A stretch of DNA of 64,000 nucleotides from Cyclina sinensis (Eukaryota; Mollusca; Bivalvia; Venerida; Veneridae): contig JAAONU010000002.1 in assembly GCA_012932295.1 (NCBI GenBank), positions 33,877,485 to 33,941,484 of the forward strand. The letters are read 5' to 3'. Each line of letters begins with the position of its first letter. Position 1 is the first letter of the stretch. Shown here one piece after another: positions 9,640 to 19,930 of the stretch. Both the position numbers and the translations under genes were made by a program. Below the pieces are notes generated by a model that was not told where the DNA came from, did not search any database, and was given only the letters and a program-made list of their open reading frames with translations.

Positions 9640-12495
9640 TTACAAATCCATATATGTCCTCTGATCAGACCAAGTGACAGACATTTCACTGGGATCTGCT
9701 GGCGTAGCTGTAAAAATTTCATCTGGCTGCACTGAAGTTGTTGCCAGTGGTTTTCTGTTTTCCTTGTCTTTCCTAACTGGTCTGCGTAGTCTTTCCTTAA
9801 TCCTAAGTACAACGGTGTTCCAGACACTCTGAGATCTAGTTTCGGGATAGTAATAGTTCACGTATCTCCTTAACACATCTTTCTTTTCGTTGTTCAGCTC
9901 ATTTTTCCCCCCGGTCCCATTCCAGTTGAACCCAAAGCGGAGTTGGGTAACTCCAAAGAGTTCAGGCCAAAGATGGGGTAGCAGCAAGGCACCAAAATGG
10001 CCTGCAGAACTGGCTTCCCTCTGCAGTCTTCTGACTGTGATCTCAGGCAGATAGTCAGGAGGAGTGACTTCCGTCGTTTCACTGTATTGGGGAAGCACTG
10101 TTATGGTGGGTTGTTTCACTTTCAGTGTTTCAAGTGTTGCCTCTATCTTACCAAGTCTCACACCATGCTCATTCAGTACAGCATTTGTACTCACAATGGC
10201 TCTGAAGGTGTTGTCACACGTCCTCTGTACATCCTTCAGAATGTCTATGACTGACGCCAGTGATGTAGGTGATGGCCTGGCAGGACGAAACAAAGATGGT
10301 GTAGCTATGTCCATTAATGGCTTGAGTGCACCTATGGGCTGTGGTGTGCGTACTTCCACTGTGGCAGTTGTATTGTGTGTTGGTGAAGTTTGATCTGGTG
10401 ATGTGGGTTGCACAGCAGGAGTTTGTGGAACTATCTTTATAATCTTTGCCCTGTTTTTGTTCTGAAATTAAAGAAAAAGGAAGTTACTTTTCTATTCCAA
10501 AAATATTTGTGACTCACCGGTCTTCAGAAATAGACTATGCTACGACCGTGAAACGAGTCCTGTTATAAAATTAAAGAGAATGAACTCAATGAAGTATGAT
10601 CAATTGGAAATACGTATGTGTACTACATTCATGAAGTCCTCGTGTTTCTAAAAATTTATGCAAATAAGCATCTTCCGACTAACTCCGGTAGATAAGGAGA
10701 GGTTTCAGAGTATGTTTTTTTATATCCGCTGACACTGACAAGTTATTATGAAAATATGTAGCAAATCTTACAGTTGTCAATATATAGTTAGTGTATGATG
10801 ATTCTTAACATGAGTCTGACATGTTTCTTCAATACACGATGTCAAGTTTGCTTTGTCTTATAATCAATGGATAAAATAAATTACGTTGACTTAGGTCCAA
10901 TACGCAACTTTTCACGGTATGACAGTTGACACCCTGTATATTAAAACGATGAAGATACCAAGCCCTGCCAAATTCAACTTTCCTATATAACATGTTACGA
11001 CTCAATGTTTCATTTGCAGTAGTGTGTGGGCGCCACTCGTGCTCTATTCGTTTTTTTACAACCAAAGTTGACTAACGTTGAAGCACTCATCGAAATGGGC
11101 AGAACTGATATGACACTTAGACTTAAAATAGTTGAATTGTATAGAACAGGACATTCTATCAAAGAAATAGTTAGTGTATGTAAAGAGGATGGCCACGAAA
11201 TATCGCGTTTCGTCGTGAAATATTGGATAAATAAATATCTAGGAGGATATTTTTCCGACGTGCCAGTGAATAATTTTGTGATTAAAAATGCAATTACAGA
11301 TCGGGACGTTAATATGATAAGACAAATTTTTGAAGAAGATCCAAATGTTTCTTCGGCGGATATTTACGGGACGTTAGTTAGAGACGGTTCATCAATTTCA
11401 AAAAGAAGTGTGCATCGTGCAATTAAAGACGCTGGATTTGTTTGCAGCAAGCCCCGATATGCGCAAATGGTAAGAGACGTGAATAAAGTGAAAAGACTTG
11501 AATTCTGTAACCAACTAATAGTTCTAAATGATAGCTTTGACAATGTAATATTCTCAGATGAGTCGTCGATTCAGTTACATGGAAACAAGCTGACATCGTA
11601 TAGACCAAAAGATTCTTTGAACAAATGCTTGCCAAAACCGAAGCATCCGCTAAAAGTACACATATGGGCGGCAATTAGCAGGCGTGGCAAGTCAGCCTTA
11701 ACAATTTTTGAAGGCATAATGGACAGCGAGTTTTTTGTTACTGAAATTCTTGGAAATAATTTAAAGCCATTTGTTGAAAACACCTTTCCAGACGGCCATC
11801 GCTTTCAACAAGATAACGACCCAAAGCATACGTCAAGACTTGCAAAGGCATTCTATATACAGAACGCGATTAACTGGGTCGAGTGGCCGGCTTAAAGCCC
11901 GGACCTCAACCCAATTGAAATGTGTTGGAATCAACTGAAACGCTTCGTAGTGAAGAAACAGCCCAGCACTAAGGAGGAACTATGTGATGCGATTCAGAGT
12001 TTCTGGATGGAACATATGACAGTGGAACAGTGCAATAGATACATAGACCACCTGTATAAAGCAGTGCCTTTGTGTGCCCGCATGGGCGGTGCCGCTATTG
12101 GTGACATGCCCAAACGAGTGTTCGGATCCATTCGTTCATCTAATCGGAGTATAAATTACTTTGAGGATTTATTACGTAATGATGAACAAGTGAAACAAAG
12201 AGCTATGAAACTCAACATTCGCGTGTAGCTTAGCAAAATACGGTGACTGTTTGCGAGATCACGTGCAATCAGTTTATTTATGGGTAGTATGGAATAATGA
12301 TATTACCTCATCAGATGATGTTTTTCTCTTTTGTGTTGTAGGTGCAGTTTGTTCCTGAGACGGTTGTGCTCTGTTTGGTGTGTGTTCTGTCAACATAGTT
12401 CTCATTTGTTGTTCAGTACCGCAACCCAACACAACCGCTGCATCAACTTGCTTCTGGCGACCCCACTGCACATTGTACGTGTTACCAATCACTAT
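9640..12495 (-). CDS. BEN-domain protein gene, two visible coding exons
   Basis: Exon 12495-12307 (63 codons) follows an acceptor (TTTTAATTGTAG) and encodes IVIGNTYNVQWGRQKQVDAA. It ends GATGAG before the donor GTAATA. Exon 10461-9640 follows TTTAATTTCAG and encodes 273 residues to a TAA. Both junctions are phase 0. The second exon has a Thr/Pro-rich start, a probable coiled segment (SVIDILKDVQRTCDN to KIEATLETLKV) and a BEN domain at about nt 10056-9778 (AGHFGALLLPHLWPELFG, GFNWNGTGGKNEL, VLRRYVNYYYPETRSQ). BEN domains bind DNA or chromatin partners, mostly in transcriptional repression. A transposase lies antisense in the 1,845-bp intron. The reading frame is intact, so this copy may be expressed. 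A start exon must lie upstream (a candidate is at 14933-15039). A closely related gene starts at 61,747. Confidence 0.8.
11095..12228 (+). pseudogene. Tc1-type DD34E transposase with one in-frame stop
   Basis: The frame from ATG 11095 to TAG 12228 encodes about 377 residues, interrupted once by TAA at 11893-11895. It has an N-terminal helix-turn-helix region (LKIVELYRTGHSIKEIVSV), then the catalytic signatures VIFSDESSIQLH, FQQDNDPKHTS and SPDLNPIEMCWNQLK. From the DND aspartate to the glutamate there are 34 intervening positions when the stop is counted as one residue, which is the Tc1 spacing. The enzyme would cut and rejoin the element at TA sites. The stop sits between WPA and SPDLNP and would remove the catalytic glutamate. 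No inverted repeats immediately flanking the frame were found, and only 78 bp separate it from the neighbouring exon. It may therefore belong to the surrounding 10-kb element. Confidence 0.85.
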
Positions 12496-14932
12496 CTACA
12501 ATTAAAAGATAATATATGAAGTATGTGTTCAGAGAAGTGTTTTTGTTATTAGTCAGAGCTAAATCTCAATTAATAGCTGCAACCTGCTTTTGTTGATTGA
12601 CGAAAAGCAGAGTTTTAGTTACACGTTAACTTTGTCGTTTCCAAAATGATAAACCAGTTAGTTATGTACCCTTTGGCATCTCAATAAAGAAATATATGCT
12701 GCACATGTGTTGTATAATTTTATTTTTAGCGTAATTCGCTATAAAGAATTTATTCTCATGATGTGTTTTACATGGCTTTTTTGAATTATATAATAGCGGC
12801 CTGTATTCCCAATCCAAAACTTCAATTCCAATTCTTAAGTTGAAATTCCCAATACAAATGACTAAATCTATTAAATAGTCAGATTAATTAAAATCAATGC
12901 GGCACATTTTGTATGCCTCTTGCGTTAAAAATCGTACGTACGTTGCACATTACCGGATGCAGTAGTGCGACGTGCATTTTATCCACTGTTTCGAATTAAT
13001 CACCGTAGATTTTTTTCTAACCAAAAATAACTCGGATGCTAAAATAAGTCAAGATTGAAAAATCATCTCAGGCGAACAGAACTGAACAGAAACTTCGTCT
13101 TTACACAGGTTATGTTACGTCACCCTAATTCATATTTACCAACAAAAATAGTACAAAAATATCATTTTGTTTATTATACACAATGTACACAAGAACTACA
13201 TGTTCATTTTTTTAATCAGAGTGAAAAATATGTATTATTAGTGTTAAAGCGACTGACTCACAGATAGGCCGACGATGAAAAAAAAATTTCCTACATCTTG
13301 AATTTTTTGCTGCAGTTGTGAAGAACATATTTAAACTAAGTTACTCATTCTTGTTTTGATACAGAAAACATCAAAAAATTTTGCACAATTTTATCGGTGT
13401 TACATTGAATAACTGCATTTGATTTAGTTGTGAAGTATATTATTACGATGTTATAGACCGTTCCAGAAACTAGTACCACCCTGATTATCTTCCTTGTGTC
13501 CGCCATTAATGGACTGCGCATATGAAGCAGTTTTATAATGCGGAGCGTATAAAAAGTCTTATTTTTGTAGCTGTAAAGTGATTATGACGTTGTATGTAAG
13601 AAAAACAGATACATATAAACCACATGAATCATAAATTATCATCAAAGATCTATCTCGTGGTGTTCTGAATGAAGTATATTTGTAAACGATTTTCTGCTGA
13701 CATCATGGACATCGCAACCAATAAAAATGTTAAATAAAAACCCTGTGAAGTTCTCCGATATAAATAGTATTTATTTTTAAAATTTAAAAATTAAATCAAA
13801 CTTAAAAATCAAAATTTCACAAGAAAAAACCTTTAAAAAAGTGCGTAAAAGTGTACAGTTATATAAATCTAGATATCATTTATTTCCGTATCACAAGAAA
13901 TATCCACAACAATTATGTTAAAAATATGAAGAAGGAAAAAAATAATAATTGTAAGATCAATATCTGATTTGGCTTGCAGGTTTTACTTTCTTTTTGCGTA
14001 CACAAACTCACGTTGTGCATACCAAAACTTTTCCAACTGATTTCCAAAATGCCAGAAATAAAGACTAGAAAAAGATTATTGTGGCAATACATGTAGGTGC
14101 TGAATTTCATACGGTCATAAAAATTTTGCTTGTAAGAATGATTTTATATTCTTAAATTTCATATTACAGTCAGGAACAAATGACAGTGAAACAGTGCAAT
14201 ACATTTTATAGCCTTCAGGTATTATCTCAAGAAATTGTGTTACAGTGTTTTACTGTGTTTGACAATTAACAGTGACTTATCAAGATAAAGGCAATATGTC
14301 ACCCCATATTACGTAACCACATTTTTTCACCTTAGGACACAGCCAAAGAAAAAAGATAGAAGTACTTATTTATGAATATGTATTGTCGAGTTTCTTTTAC
14401 ACTGTATCAAATAATCAAAAAATAAAGAAGTTTATTTAAAATAGAATGAGCATGCGGTTGATGAGCAAGATGTTTTGTCATGTTGTAAACTTTCAGAGTT
14501 GTTTAAATAACTTTCAACTCTCGAAAAGGAAAGCTGTGCTTATTTTTTGTGTTTTACATATATAATGTGTTTTACACAACTTAAGCTTCCATTTTGAACA
14601 GCCCATTGTTAATTTTTTTCAAAGTCATTCATGTGTAAAATATTTCAATTAAATAATATTTTTTTAAATAAGGAATAAAACATACAAAATAATCCTAATA
14701 ATAAACAACTAAATGATGTTCATCATGCAGCAAAATTCGCACTTTTATAAGGCAGTATGTCACCTTTTATGTGCATAAATTATACAAAGTTACACCAAAC
14801 TTTAGCATCATAGCGAGGTTTAGCAGTCCTTTAATGGCGGACCGACATGTGACCTTCGTAATTTTATATAATATTTTTTATTATCATAATATATGACAAC
14901 ATAAAAACAAATGAGAAAAATAGTACAGTTAC
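12496..14932. other. AT-rich interior of the 10-kb element (likely intron of the BEN gene)
   Basis: No further exon is supported on either strand. An imperfect inverted repeat, GTCCGCCATTAATGGACTGC at about 13499 and the reverse complement of GTCCGCCATTAAAGGACTGC at about 14821-14840, brackets roughly 1.34 kb. It may mark another nested element or a pair of regulatory sites. Confidence 0.45.
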
Positions 14933-15039
14933 CTCATCTGAAGTTTTGAAGAATCCTTTGCTCGTACTTGAAGTTTCTCGTCGACTTCGTAGCGCACAAG
15001 AAAGTAAGATTCCTTTTTTGTAAGCTGGCGTATAGCCAT
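14933..15039 (-). CDS. Candidate first coding exon of the BEN gene
   Basis: On the minus strand, ATG at 15039-15037 opens MAIRQLTKKESYFLVRYEVD and EKLQVRAKDSSKL, followed by the donor GAGGTAACT. A short Y-F-L-V-R-Y type strand segment ahead of an I-V-x-G-x-x-Y-x-V-x-W-G segment is a pattern I know from N-termini of BEN-type proteins, and the latter is exactly what exon 12495-12307 encodes. The difficulty is phase: this exon ends in phase 2 while the next visible exon begins in phase 0. A missing small exon, a frameshift or a different donor must be assumed. Confidence 0.45.
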
Positions 15040-15819
15040 GGCTCAAGAAACGGAACGTCCTTCACACACTCAAATTAACACTAAGTATAATCCAGAGATA
15101 TTTATTATTATACTAATAAAGTAACTTAGTTTATTCCAAAGGTAATAAACATTTATGTGAAAGTAAAGCAGTAAAGCAGTAACAGTCTGTGGAATGACAA
15201 CACATCGAAACTCAGTGTCTTATATTGGGAACCAATTAAGTTAATTAGATGTTGAATTTCACAGTTTATTTGTGCAAACAATAAAACATAATTGACATAC
15301 AGTACTCAAACTTGGCATTTAATGACTACTCTTAATTAACTGAAACTTCAAAGCTCACCCAAAATGTTAGCCTTTCGCACCTTTTTGGTGCCTTATTATC
15401 GGATGTTTTTTAACTCCTCGCTTACGTTCTTTCATAGTGTTTTTATTGGTTTCACACCTCTAGTTAAATAATCAGTTTTTAATCGTACACCAGTATTTGG
15501 AGGCAATAAATTTCCAGTAGAAACTTAGCCGACGGGACCACTAATGTGAAAAATAATCAGATCAAACACTTTGAAAAATATATGCTGAATATTCTTTATC
15601 AAAAAATCAATTTTGTTTTTTACATTAATATAGCGATTTGATCTCGTCGGGTGATTTTCACGATTGCATTAACTTACAGACGCCCAGTATGCTGTAATGA
15701 AATTTAGTTGCTATTTTCAAAGGTGACGTACGATGTCTATGGATCATTTCTTTATGGTCGTTTTATTCAATGATCAGACAATCCAGGTGTATTATAACCC
15801 TAATTAATTTCGCCCTGTC
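15040..15819. other. Upstream region of the BEN gene inside the right end of the element
   Basis: AT-rich sequence between the candidate start codon and the right subterminal region. It is the logical place for a promoter reading leftward, but no core promoter motif can be named. Confidence 0.35.
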
Positions 15820-15924
15820 ACCAAATATCGCCGAGATATTTCGCGATGTCGAGACATCGAGGAAATCCGTTTTTTTCCTCGATGTCGCGGCAGATTTTTT
15901 TTTTCCGCGTCCGCGAAATAAAGC
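15820..15924 (-). promoter_or_regulatory. GC-rich right subterminal region
   Basis: It contains CACCAAATATCGCC, TTTCGCGATGTCG, ACATCGAGGAAATCCG, TTCCTCGATGTCGCGG and CGTCCGCGAAAT. These share words with the left subterminal region, some as direct and some as inverted copies. Probable protein-binding sites of the element, by inference. Confidence 0.5.
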
Positions 15925-15955
15925 GGAAAATGTGAGTTCCTCCTGGCGCGTACTG
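15925..15955 (-). repeat. Right terminal inverted repeat of the 10-kb element
   Basis: It ends CTCCTGGCGCGTACTG before TAAGTGTTG. Twenty-two bases are the exact reverse complement of the left end. Confidence 0.9.
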
Positions 15956-16080
15956 TAAGTGTTGTTTTGTCCACATATGAATCAAATCTGTAAATTGATA
16001 AAGTTATTACAATATAAGCAAAATTCAATAATTTGACCTTGACTGTCAAGGTCAAGGTGATAGATAATCCTCTATGAATG
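15956..16080. repeat. Right half of the dispersed repeat split by the 10-kb insertion
   Basis: Starting TAAGTGTTGTTTTGTCC and containing GCAAAATTCAATAATTTGAC and GTCAAGGTCAAGGTG, it continues the repeat that breaks off at 5890. Confidence 0.75.
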
Positions 16081-16393
16081 TGATTTATCTATATGAATTT
16101 AATTATTTATTTTTATATATATATATTTTTTTTTACCACAATTGTCTTTATTAAGGTTTGCCTCTCTGTGTCATGCCACCAATTCTAAGGACCACAATTG
16201 AAATAAGGGCGTTCACTTTCAGTGTTGCTCTTTTTTGTGTTATCCTTGGTGTAGGTGAGCACGTCATGGTTCCTTATGCATGATATAGCATTAAATAATC
16301 GTCATTATTTTATCCTATGTTATGTAATATGTTAACTATGTATATGCATCATTTGCCGTAATAAATCTATCTATCTATAAGGTTATTTTAAAG
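16081..16393. repeat. AT-rich tract ending in TCTA repeats
   Basis: A TA/T run at about 16110-16135 and a short ATCTATCTATCTATAA run near 16365-16380. The latter could be the tail of a retroposon, but no body is recognised. Confidence 0.35.
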
Positions 16394-17195
16394 TTAAGGT
16401 TAGAACCAGCAACACGTTGCTGGGCACACCTTTGGGCTAACAAACAAGTATTCGTACATTGTGATGATACGGCAGCATGTTCAATTATCAATAAAGGATC
16501 TAGCAAGCACCCGACTGTTACTGACTCCCTTTGGCGAATTTTTTGGTCATCAGCAGTTTATAACTTTATATTATCTGCAGTATACTATCCAGGGAAATAT
16601 AATGTACTAAGTGATCTAGTTAGCAGACTTCATGAAAATGGTAGTCTACAACGTCTTCTGTTGCATATGAGTAATTTAGGATATTTGTAATTCCAGGTAC
16701 TATCTCACAGCTTGAAGAGGTACTGTATGCGGCTGTTATGTTCTACAAAGCAATGCGTATTCACTTGACACCAAACGGACATATATCCTACTCATAGAAA
16801 AGCGTATTTGTCTTTCTGCAATCATAATGGGGTACCGCCCTGTGCCGGCCATCATCAGGAACTATATGCGTTATGTGTCGCATTTAGCAAAATCTCTGAA
16901 ATTTAACTCAGTGAAGTAGTACCTTAATATTGATCACCTTTTTCATGAGGAATGCAATTTATCAAACCCAATAAATAATGACTTCAACATTAAATACACA
17001 CTTCAAGGGATTAAAAGACATCTTGGTATAAGGTGGTCTGCAAAAGACCGATAACTCCGTAACTATTGAATAACATTCGCTCACACCTGGATTTAACCTC
17101 CTCATTTCGTGCAACTGTCAAGATCCTTTTGCAGTTCAGTTTGATTTATATTCATATTCTTATAAGTCAATCTTCGCAAGGAAGCTTAATATACT
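16394..17195 (+). pseudogene. DIRS-type retrotransposon remnant (RNase H and tyrosine recombinase)
   Basis: The first part reads VFVHCDDTAACSIINKGSSK, then VYYPGKYNVLSDLVSRLH, the RNase H pattern of DIRS-like elements, and ends at TAA near 16690. After frame changes, YLNIDHLFHEECNLSNPIN and LQGIKRHLG (about 16920-17025) and NNIRSHLDLTSSFRATV (about 17070-17120) match the N-terminal and core-binding part of the tyrosine recombinase that follows RNase H in these elements. That enzyme would integrate circular cDNA. Several stops and shifts make it inactive, and no terminal repeats were identified. Confidence 0.7.
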
Positions 17196-17219
17196 ATTAA
17201 AATTTTTCACCCAGACTTT

Positions 17220-19020
17220 GGTTTCGAAGTAAAAAAGACAAGAAAGAGGACATACAGATGAAACTGAAACACAAAACATTGAGAATGAGATTCAAAGCAT
17301 TGAAAATTTTACAAATTATAGCTGTGATTCAGCCGATGAGAGCATGGTTATTTCAAAATTTCTTAAGTCAGTATCAAAGGGCCCTGACTACGTCTGCTCT
17401 TCCTGCACCCAAACTTATTTCAAACAGTGTAAGAAATGCTAAGGCTTTGTCAGATGGTATGAAGCATCAATATTTATCAAATGTTCTTAGTGTTGATGGG
17501 TGTGAATGGGTTTGTGTGAGTTGCTGGAAGTTCTTAAAAAAAGAGAAAACTCCAAAGTTTTGGTTACATAATCGACTGCAGTTTCCAGTAAAGCCATCTG
17601 AACTGAAGCTGTCTAGTTCAGAGGAAAGACTGGTTTCACCCCGATTACATTTTATGCAGTTACGAGAGATGCCAAGAAGGGGTCAGATAAACATGCATTG
17701 CAATGTAGTCAATGTTCCTGCTGAAATAAACAGTACCATAAAGGCTTTGCCCCAGTTTTTAAATGATGACAAAACAATAATGCTGAAGCTTTAATGCAGA
17801 CTGGCATATAAACATCATGTTGCATTTGAAAATATTCTCCAAAAGTTTATGAGGCTGCCAAATGGCTTTTCAGCAATAGTGCACTATTTAGAAATGAAGG
17901 TAGTGAACTTAATAAGTAGGGATGGCAAAATTTGTTCATTTTAGCATTCGAATGTTCGGATCATTTTGCATTCGAACTTTCGAACGTTCGAATCACTCGT
18001 ACTCAATAGTTATAAAGTGTTTTCACGAACTTCTCGGCCAAACTCCATGCAGCGTTTACTTTCCATTCAGTACAAAGGCATGTCACGTGATGATAGTCGA
18101 ACGTAAATAAACAAAATGTTAAACTTTTTTTTTCAATTTCATTACATCAAGGCATGTTAAATCGATGCAATTCCAATAATAACTGAAGAAAAAAGAATAA
18201 AAAATAATTTCTGAAATCCAGCTAAGTTTAACAGTGAAGGGGAGATCACTGCCAGGAGATTGCTTCTCGATGTGGTTAACTCGATAAGATCCGAGTGTTT
18301 CCAATTCATTGACACACTGGTATTTCTCGGTATCCGGTATCCTTAATGGGTAAATCACCTTTCGATTTAAATTTATACTTAGAAGGTCGAAAAGGAAAAG
18401 AAATTGAGACGAAGCCCAAGTTATGGTTGACATTTTGACTGATTATACATATGTAAGCGTTACGGATGTGAACTGTTAGAGAATTTGCGAGAGGATAAAA
18501 TAACCCCGAAAATCGCGCCACAATAAAGTAAAATCGAGGTTAGTGCCAGTAACTGACTGACACGTCTGTGTATTTAATTTCTTCCTTCTGTTTCCTAGTT
18601 TGACCACAGACTCGACACTCTGACACGGACATACCAGTACCTTTTGACTTAGCTATTGTAGGTGACACTTGCTTAAAGCACAGGTCACCATTAGATGACG
18701 GAAGTTTACGGTCGTCTGACCAGACGTGTTAACAGAGGTGTTAAAGCAACAATAGGTGTGAATTCACCTGATTATAACGCCTTTCTTACTTCTTCAACAC
18801 TTCATGATTTCATTTTCCGATGAAAACAAAAATGATAGATTTTTTTTCTAAACATTCGAATGCCAAAAATACATTCGAACGTTCGGCATCGGATCCGAAC
18901 TTTCGAACGTTCGAACGTTCACTTACATCCTTATTAATAAGACATGGCTTCAACAGCCAGAAGAAATGTTAACGAAAGAAAATGACCAAACTAAACTGTC
19001 ACAAGTATTGTGGTAGAACT
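17220..19020 (+). pseudogene. Helitron-associated protein remnant, split by a hAT MITE
   Basis: Protein-like sequence runs through several frames: SKGPDYVCSSCTQTYFKQ (about 17365-17424), then ALSDGMKHQYLSNVL, GCEWVCVSCWKFLKK, SSSEERLVSPRLHFMQLREM, RRGQINMHCNVVNVPAEI (17425-17793), then EAAKWLFSNSALFRNEG (about 17850-17902). Paired CxxC motifs followed by a P-R-x-x-F-M-Q-L-R-E-x-P-R-x-G-Q block and a N-V-V-N-V-P-A segment are typical of the region preceding the helicase-like part of Helitron proteins. Coding resumes after the inserted element as NKTWLQQPEEMLTKENDQ (18942-18995). Frameshifts and a stop at 17792-17794 make it inactive. Confidence 0.65.
17917..18933. mobile_element. hAT-type MITE, 1,017 bp, with exact 8-bp target duplication
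   Basis: The element starts TAGGGATGGCAAA and ends TTACATCCTTA, giving short imperfect inverted ends. TTAATAAG is duplicated exactly at 17909-17916 and 18934-18941. Subterminal sequence is rich in the palindromic words CATTCGAATG and TTCGAACGTTCGAA at both ends. An 8-bp duplication with short ends is diagnostic of hAT elements. It holds no transposase and sits inside the Helitron-associated remnant. Confidence 0.85.
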
Positions 19021-19039
19021 ATACATGGAGCTGTGATTC

Positions 19040-19450
19040 ATTCAGTATTCGCTGAAAATCAACTGTGGTCCGAGACCTAAAACACCACTTTCTGTCTCTC
19101 TGCCAAAAAATACCTGCAAATATAGCAGCTATAGAAACACTGTTTCTGTCTTGGCAAATCCCTATACATGCAAAATATCACAAAGAAACAGGTGCTTCCC
19201 CTTGAAGATTTTTTGCTACTGATGAAAGTATGTACCCCCTATAAAAATGTCTTGATTCTTCCGAGCCTGCAGTTGAAATGCACTGGTTATAGAAAAACAG
19301 TGTTCTTGACACCATTTGCCTGAACAATTTATCACTAGCCCTATTTTCAAATTTGCCAGAGTTCATTTTAAATGTTACAAAACCAAATCCGATGCTGAAA
19401 ATGCATTTTGAACTCATCTGACTGTCATTTGACTCAGAATATTTACACTT
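19040..19450 (+). pseudogene. Unidentified coding remnant
   Basis: A plus-strand frame at about 19076-19200 reads LKHHFLSLCQKIPANIAAIE and TLFLSWQIPIHAKYHKETGA. Further frames to 19435 give SSEPAVEMHWL and LPEFILNVTKPNPMLKMHFE. The sequence is protein-like but broken by several stops, and the family is not recognised. It could be a later part of the neighbouring transposon remnants. Confidence 0.35.
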
Positions 19451-19570
19451 TCAAAGAAATCCTCCCTGGCCTTTCGAAACTGTGGCTAGAATTAGTGTGG
19501 TGTGCTACCACCTAAAGAAACAGCACTTGTTACGTTACGATGAAGAAAACATGGTCATGTATTGTGATCC

Positions 19571-19930
19571 TTGTTGGAAGTTAAAATTTACGAATTTGTT
19601 GGCCTTAGGCACCCAGTGTTTAAAACAACAACCTTAGATAGACACATCATGTCTACTGATCACAGTGCTGCATTAGGTAACACTTTAGCATGGACAGAGT
19701 TTGCTCAAGCAGCCGCCAATGTCGACAGTAAAGAAGAAGCTGCTGTAACAATAATTATGAGGGTTGTTTACTGGATGGCTAAAGAATGTGTGCCTTTATC
19801 TAAATACCAAAGCCTAATGAAGCTACTTAAATTGTTGAATATATCAAACATTGACATTCTAAAAATGGGCGAAGAGTCTACTGGACATGTAGCATCACAA
19901 ACAAGAATTTTAAGTGCTATGCCAGTGTAA
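19571..19930 (+). pseudogene. hAT-related ZNF862-like transposase fragment
   Basis: The 119-codon frame contains PVFKTTTLDRHIMSTDHSAA and IIMRVVYWMAKECVPLSKYQ. A zinc-finger-like end (T-L-x-R-H-x-x-S-x-D-H), then a helix with x-x-V-Y-W-M-A-K-E-x-x-P-L-S-K-Y, matches the N-terminal half of hAT-derived proteins of the ZNF862/KIAA1586 kind. After the stop, sequence resembling a continued reading (SSINGHQHPADPGALKKLL) runs to a possible donor at about 20020. The DDE core is missing. The same family is probably represented at 43.2 and 49.8 kb. Confidence 0.5.

Larger units (their letters stand above)
5891..15955. mobile_element. 10,065-bp TIR element with TA duplication, carrying a BEN gene and a Tc1-type transposase
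   Basis: Both ends carry the same 22-bp terminal inverted repeat, beginning CAGTACGCGCCAGGAG, with no mismatch; six of the next nine bases also match. A TA dinucleotide flanks each end. The flanks rejoined over one TA (TTTTGTCATA then AGTGTTGTTTTGTCC) align with the uninterrupted paralogous repeat at 5290-5345 (TTTTGACATAAGTG, TTTTGTCC). This is strong internal evidence for one insertion. TA duplication and a CAGT start are typical of Tc1/mariner ends, although elements of that group are usually 1-2 kb. Inside lie a spliced BEN-domain gene on the minus strand, a DD34E transposase on the plus strand and a 2.1-kb nested bivalve repeat. Whether the transposase is native to the element or nested is not settled. 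Confidence 0.8.

Noticed and set aside
9997..10393. Plus-strand frames opposite the BEN exon
   Set aside because: Shadows of the minus-strand BEN coding sequence.
10890..12306. Local TIRs that would make the Tc1-type transposase an independent nested element
   Set aside because: CAGTTGACACC at about 10,922 and the reverse of GGTGACTG at about 12,242 match only in scattered bases and lack flanking TA; not enough to call element ends.
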